A stretch of 5,111 bases of DNA, taken from positions 2,393 to 7,503 of the forward strand of contig DFBP01000175.1 in assembly GCA_002366685.1 (NCBI GenBank), written 5' to 3'. This stretch comes from Rhodobacterales bacterium UBA3077 (GTDB lineage Bacteria > Pseudomonadota > Alphaproteobacteria > Rhodobacterales > Rhodobacteraceae). The notes beneath the pieces were generated by a model. It was not told the DNA's origin, did no database searches, and saw nothing but the letters and a program-made list of their open reading frames with translations. The position numbers and the translations under genes were made by a program. Below, in pieces: positions 4,441 through 5,111 of the stretch; positions within the stretch are counted from its first letter, which is position 1; every line of letters starts with the position of its first letter.

Positions 4441-5111
4441 GGCCCTTCACCCGCTGCGAGAGCCAGCCCCTCAACCACCGCCGTAAAGGCCGAGGTTTGA
4501 TGAGGGGCGGCGGTGGGGAATAGCTGGCGCAAACGGCCTGAAACCGACCCCATCAGGCTAGACCCGCCAACAAATATCAGACTATCCACTTGATCGGGCT
4601 TTATCTTGGCTTCCAACATCAGCTCTTCGGCGCAATGCTGAATTTTTCCGGTTAGGCTGTCCAGCGATCGGTGCATACCCGCCTCAGTCAAATCAGCAGA
4701 TAGTCCGCGCTCAACCACGCCTAGGTCAATTTCTGTTTTTGCCCCCGCCCCGTTGGCCTCAATTTTACCGCGCTCAACCGCAAAGGCCACATCATGGCCC
4801 AGCTCATTTTCCAAAACCCCAACAAGGCGGGAAAAAAGGTGAGGATCGGTTGCATATTTCTCCAGCTCTCTGGCCTCGCGGCGGCTTTCGGCAGTATAAA
4901 GAAACGGAATTTTCTCCCAAGTCGCCAACGCCTGAAACATCCCGTTTGGTGCCAGCACCGTGCCTTGGCCAAACTCTTTGTTCAGCAGGCTGCCCCTGCC
5001 AAAAAGCGGCATCACATGATCCACGCTCAACACGCGGTCAAAATCAGTGCCGCCAATGCGCACCCCATGGCTGGCGATAATTTCCGGCACGGCCTCGCTG
5101 CCTTGTCGAAA
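4437..5111 (-). CDS. Hsp70-family protein, YegD-like, C-terminal part
   Basis: The last 224 residues are present and the frame is open to the right edge, so the start lies outside the window. ASHGVRIGGTDFDRVL (about 13-28 of the fragment) matches the actin-like ATPase segment that is LGGEDFD in DnaK. VERGKIEAN (about 113-121) matches the Hsp70 ERAK region, and LIFVGGSSLMGSV (about 178-190) is the adenosine-binding block. The chain ends about 40 residues after this block, so there is no substrate-binding domain or lid. This is the layout of YegD, an ATPase-domain-only Hsp70 relative of about 420-450 residues, rather than DnaK or HscA. It is probably cytosolic; its client and function are not established. 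A later in-frame GTG at 5090 is internal, since conserved sequence continues upstream of it. The stop codon TAG overlaps the ubiG stop. Confidence 0.9.
   Translation of the reverse strand, partial: FRQGSEAVPEIIASHGVRIGGTDFDRVLSVDHVMPLFGRGSLLNKEFGQGTVLAPNGMFQALATWEKIPFLYTAESRREARELEKYATDPHLFSRLVGVLENELGHDVAFAVERGKIEANGAGAKTEIDLGVVERGLSADLTEAGMHRSLDSLTGKIQHCAEELMLEAKIKPDQVDSLIFVGGSSLMGSVSGRLRQLFPTAAPHQTSAFTAVVEGLALAAGEGP
4467..4516. repeat. Two interleaved inverted repeats just past the ubiG stop
   Basis: CCCCTCA (4467-4473) is complementary to TGAGGGG (4501-4507), and CCACCGCCG (4475-4483) is complementary to CGGCGGTGG (4508-4516). The arms are in the order a, b, a', b' with no bases between a' and b', so the stems should exclude one another in RNA. 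They begin 27 bases after the ubiG stop, inside the 3' coding part of the YegD-like gene. They could form a 3' hairpin on the ubiG transcript. No T-run follows, so a standard terminator is not indicated, and GC-rich codons may explain the pairing. Confidence 0.35.

Overview
The window looks like chromosomal DNA from an alphaproteobacterium, most likely a marine Rhodobacterales-type organism. The strongest clue is a UbiG ubiquinone methyltransferase of the alphaproteobacterial form (AAEWWDPTGKF near the N-terminus, GADAAAGNIP after motif I). Coding DNA is moderately GC-rich, with Tat- and Sec-exported periplasmic redox proteins. The taxonomic call is an inference from protein style, not from a search.

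Left part (1-1204, minus strand): a two-gene sulfide-oxidation unit. A diheme cytochrome c (FccA/SoxE-like, 1204 to 503) is followed after 17 bases by the N-terminal 161 residues of a flavocytochrome c sulfide dehydrogenase flavoprotein (FccB/SoxF-like), which runs off the left edge. Together they would oxidise sulfide in the periplasm and pass electrons to the respiratory cytochrome c pool.

Intergenic 1205-1487: 283 bases, of which 1221-1390 is only about 22% GC by hand count. It holds a candidate promoter for the fcc genes, two FNR/Crp-type half-palindromic boxes 22 bases apart, a small inverted repeat near the expected transcription start, an AT palindrome, an 11-base direct repeat pair and a GC-rich hairpin.

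Middle (1488-3636, minus strand): two hydrolases, proline iminopeptidase (pip) then a membrane-anchored beta-lactamase-fold serine hydrolase. The second gene starts one base after the stop of the first, with its Shine-Dalgarno inside the end of pip, so they are probably translationally coupled.

Right part: ubiG is on the plus strand (3688-4440), divergent from pip across 51 bases. It converges on a YegD-type Hsp70-like gene (5111 to 4437, 5' end off the right edge), with the two stop codons sharing three bases. No RNA gene, CRISPR array, insertion sequence or phage gene was seen. I found no clearly new system. The items most worth checking are the regulatory-looking AT-rich region upstream of fccA and the alternative hairpins just past the ubiG stop.
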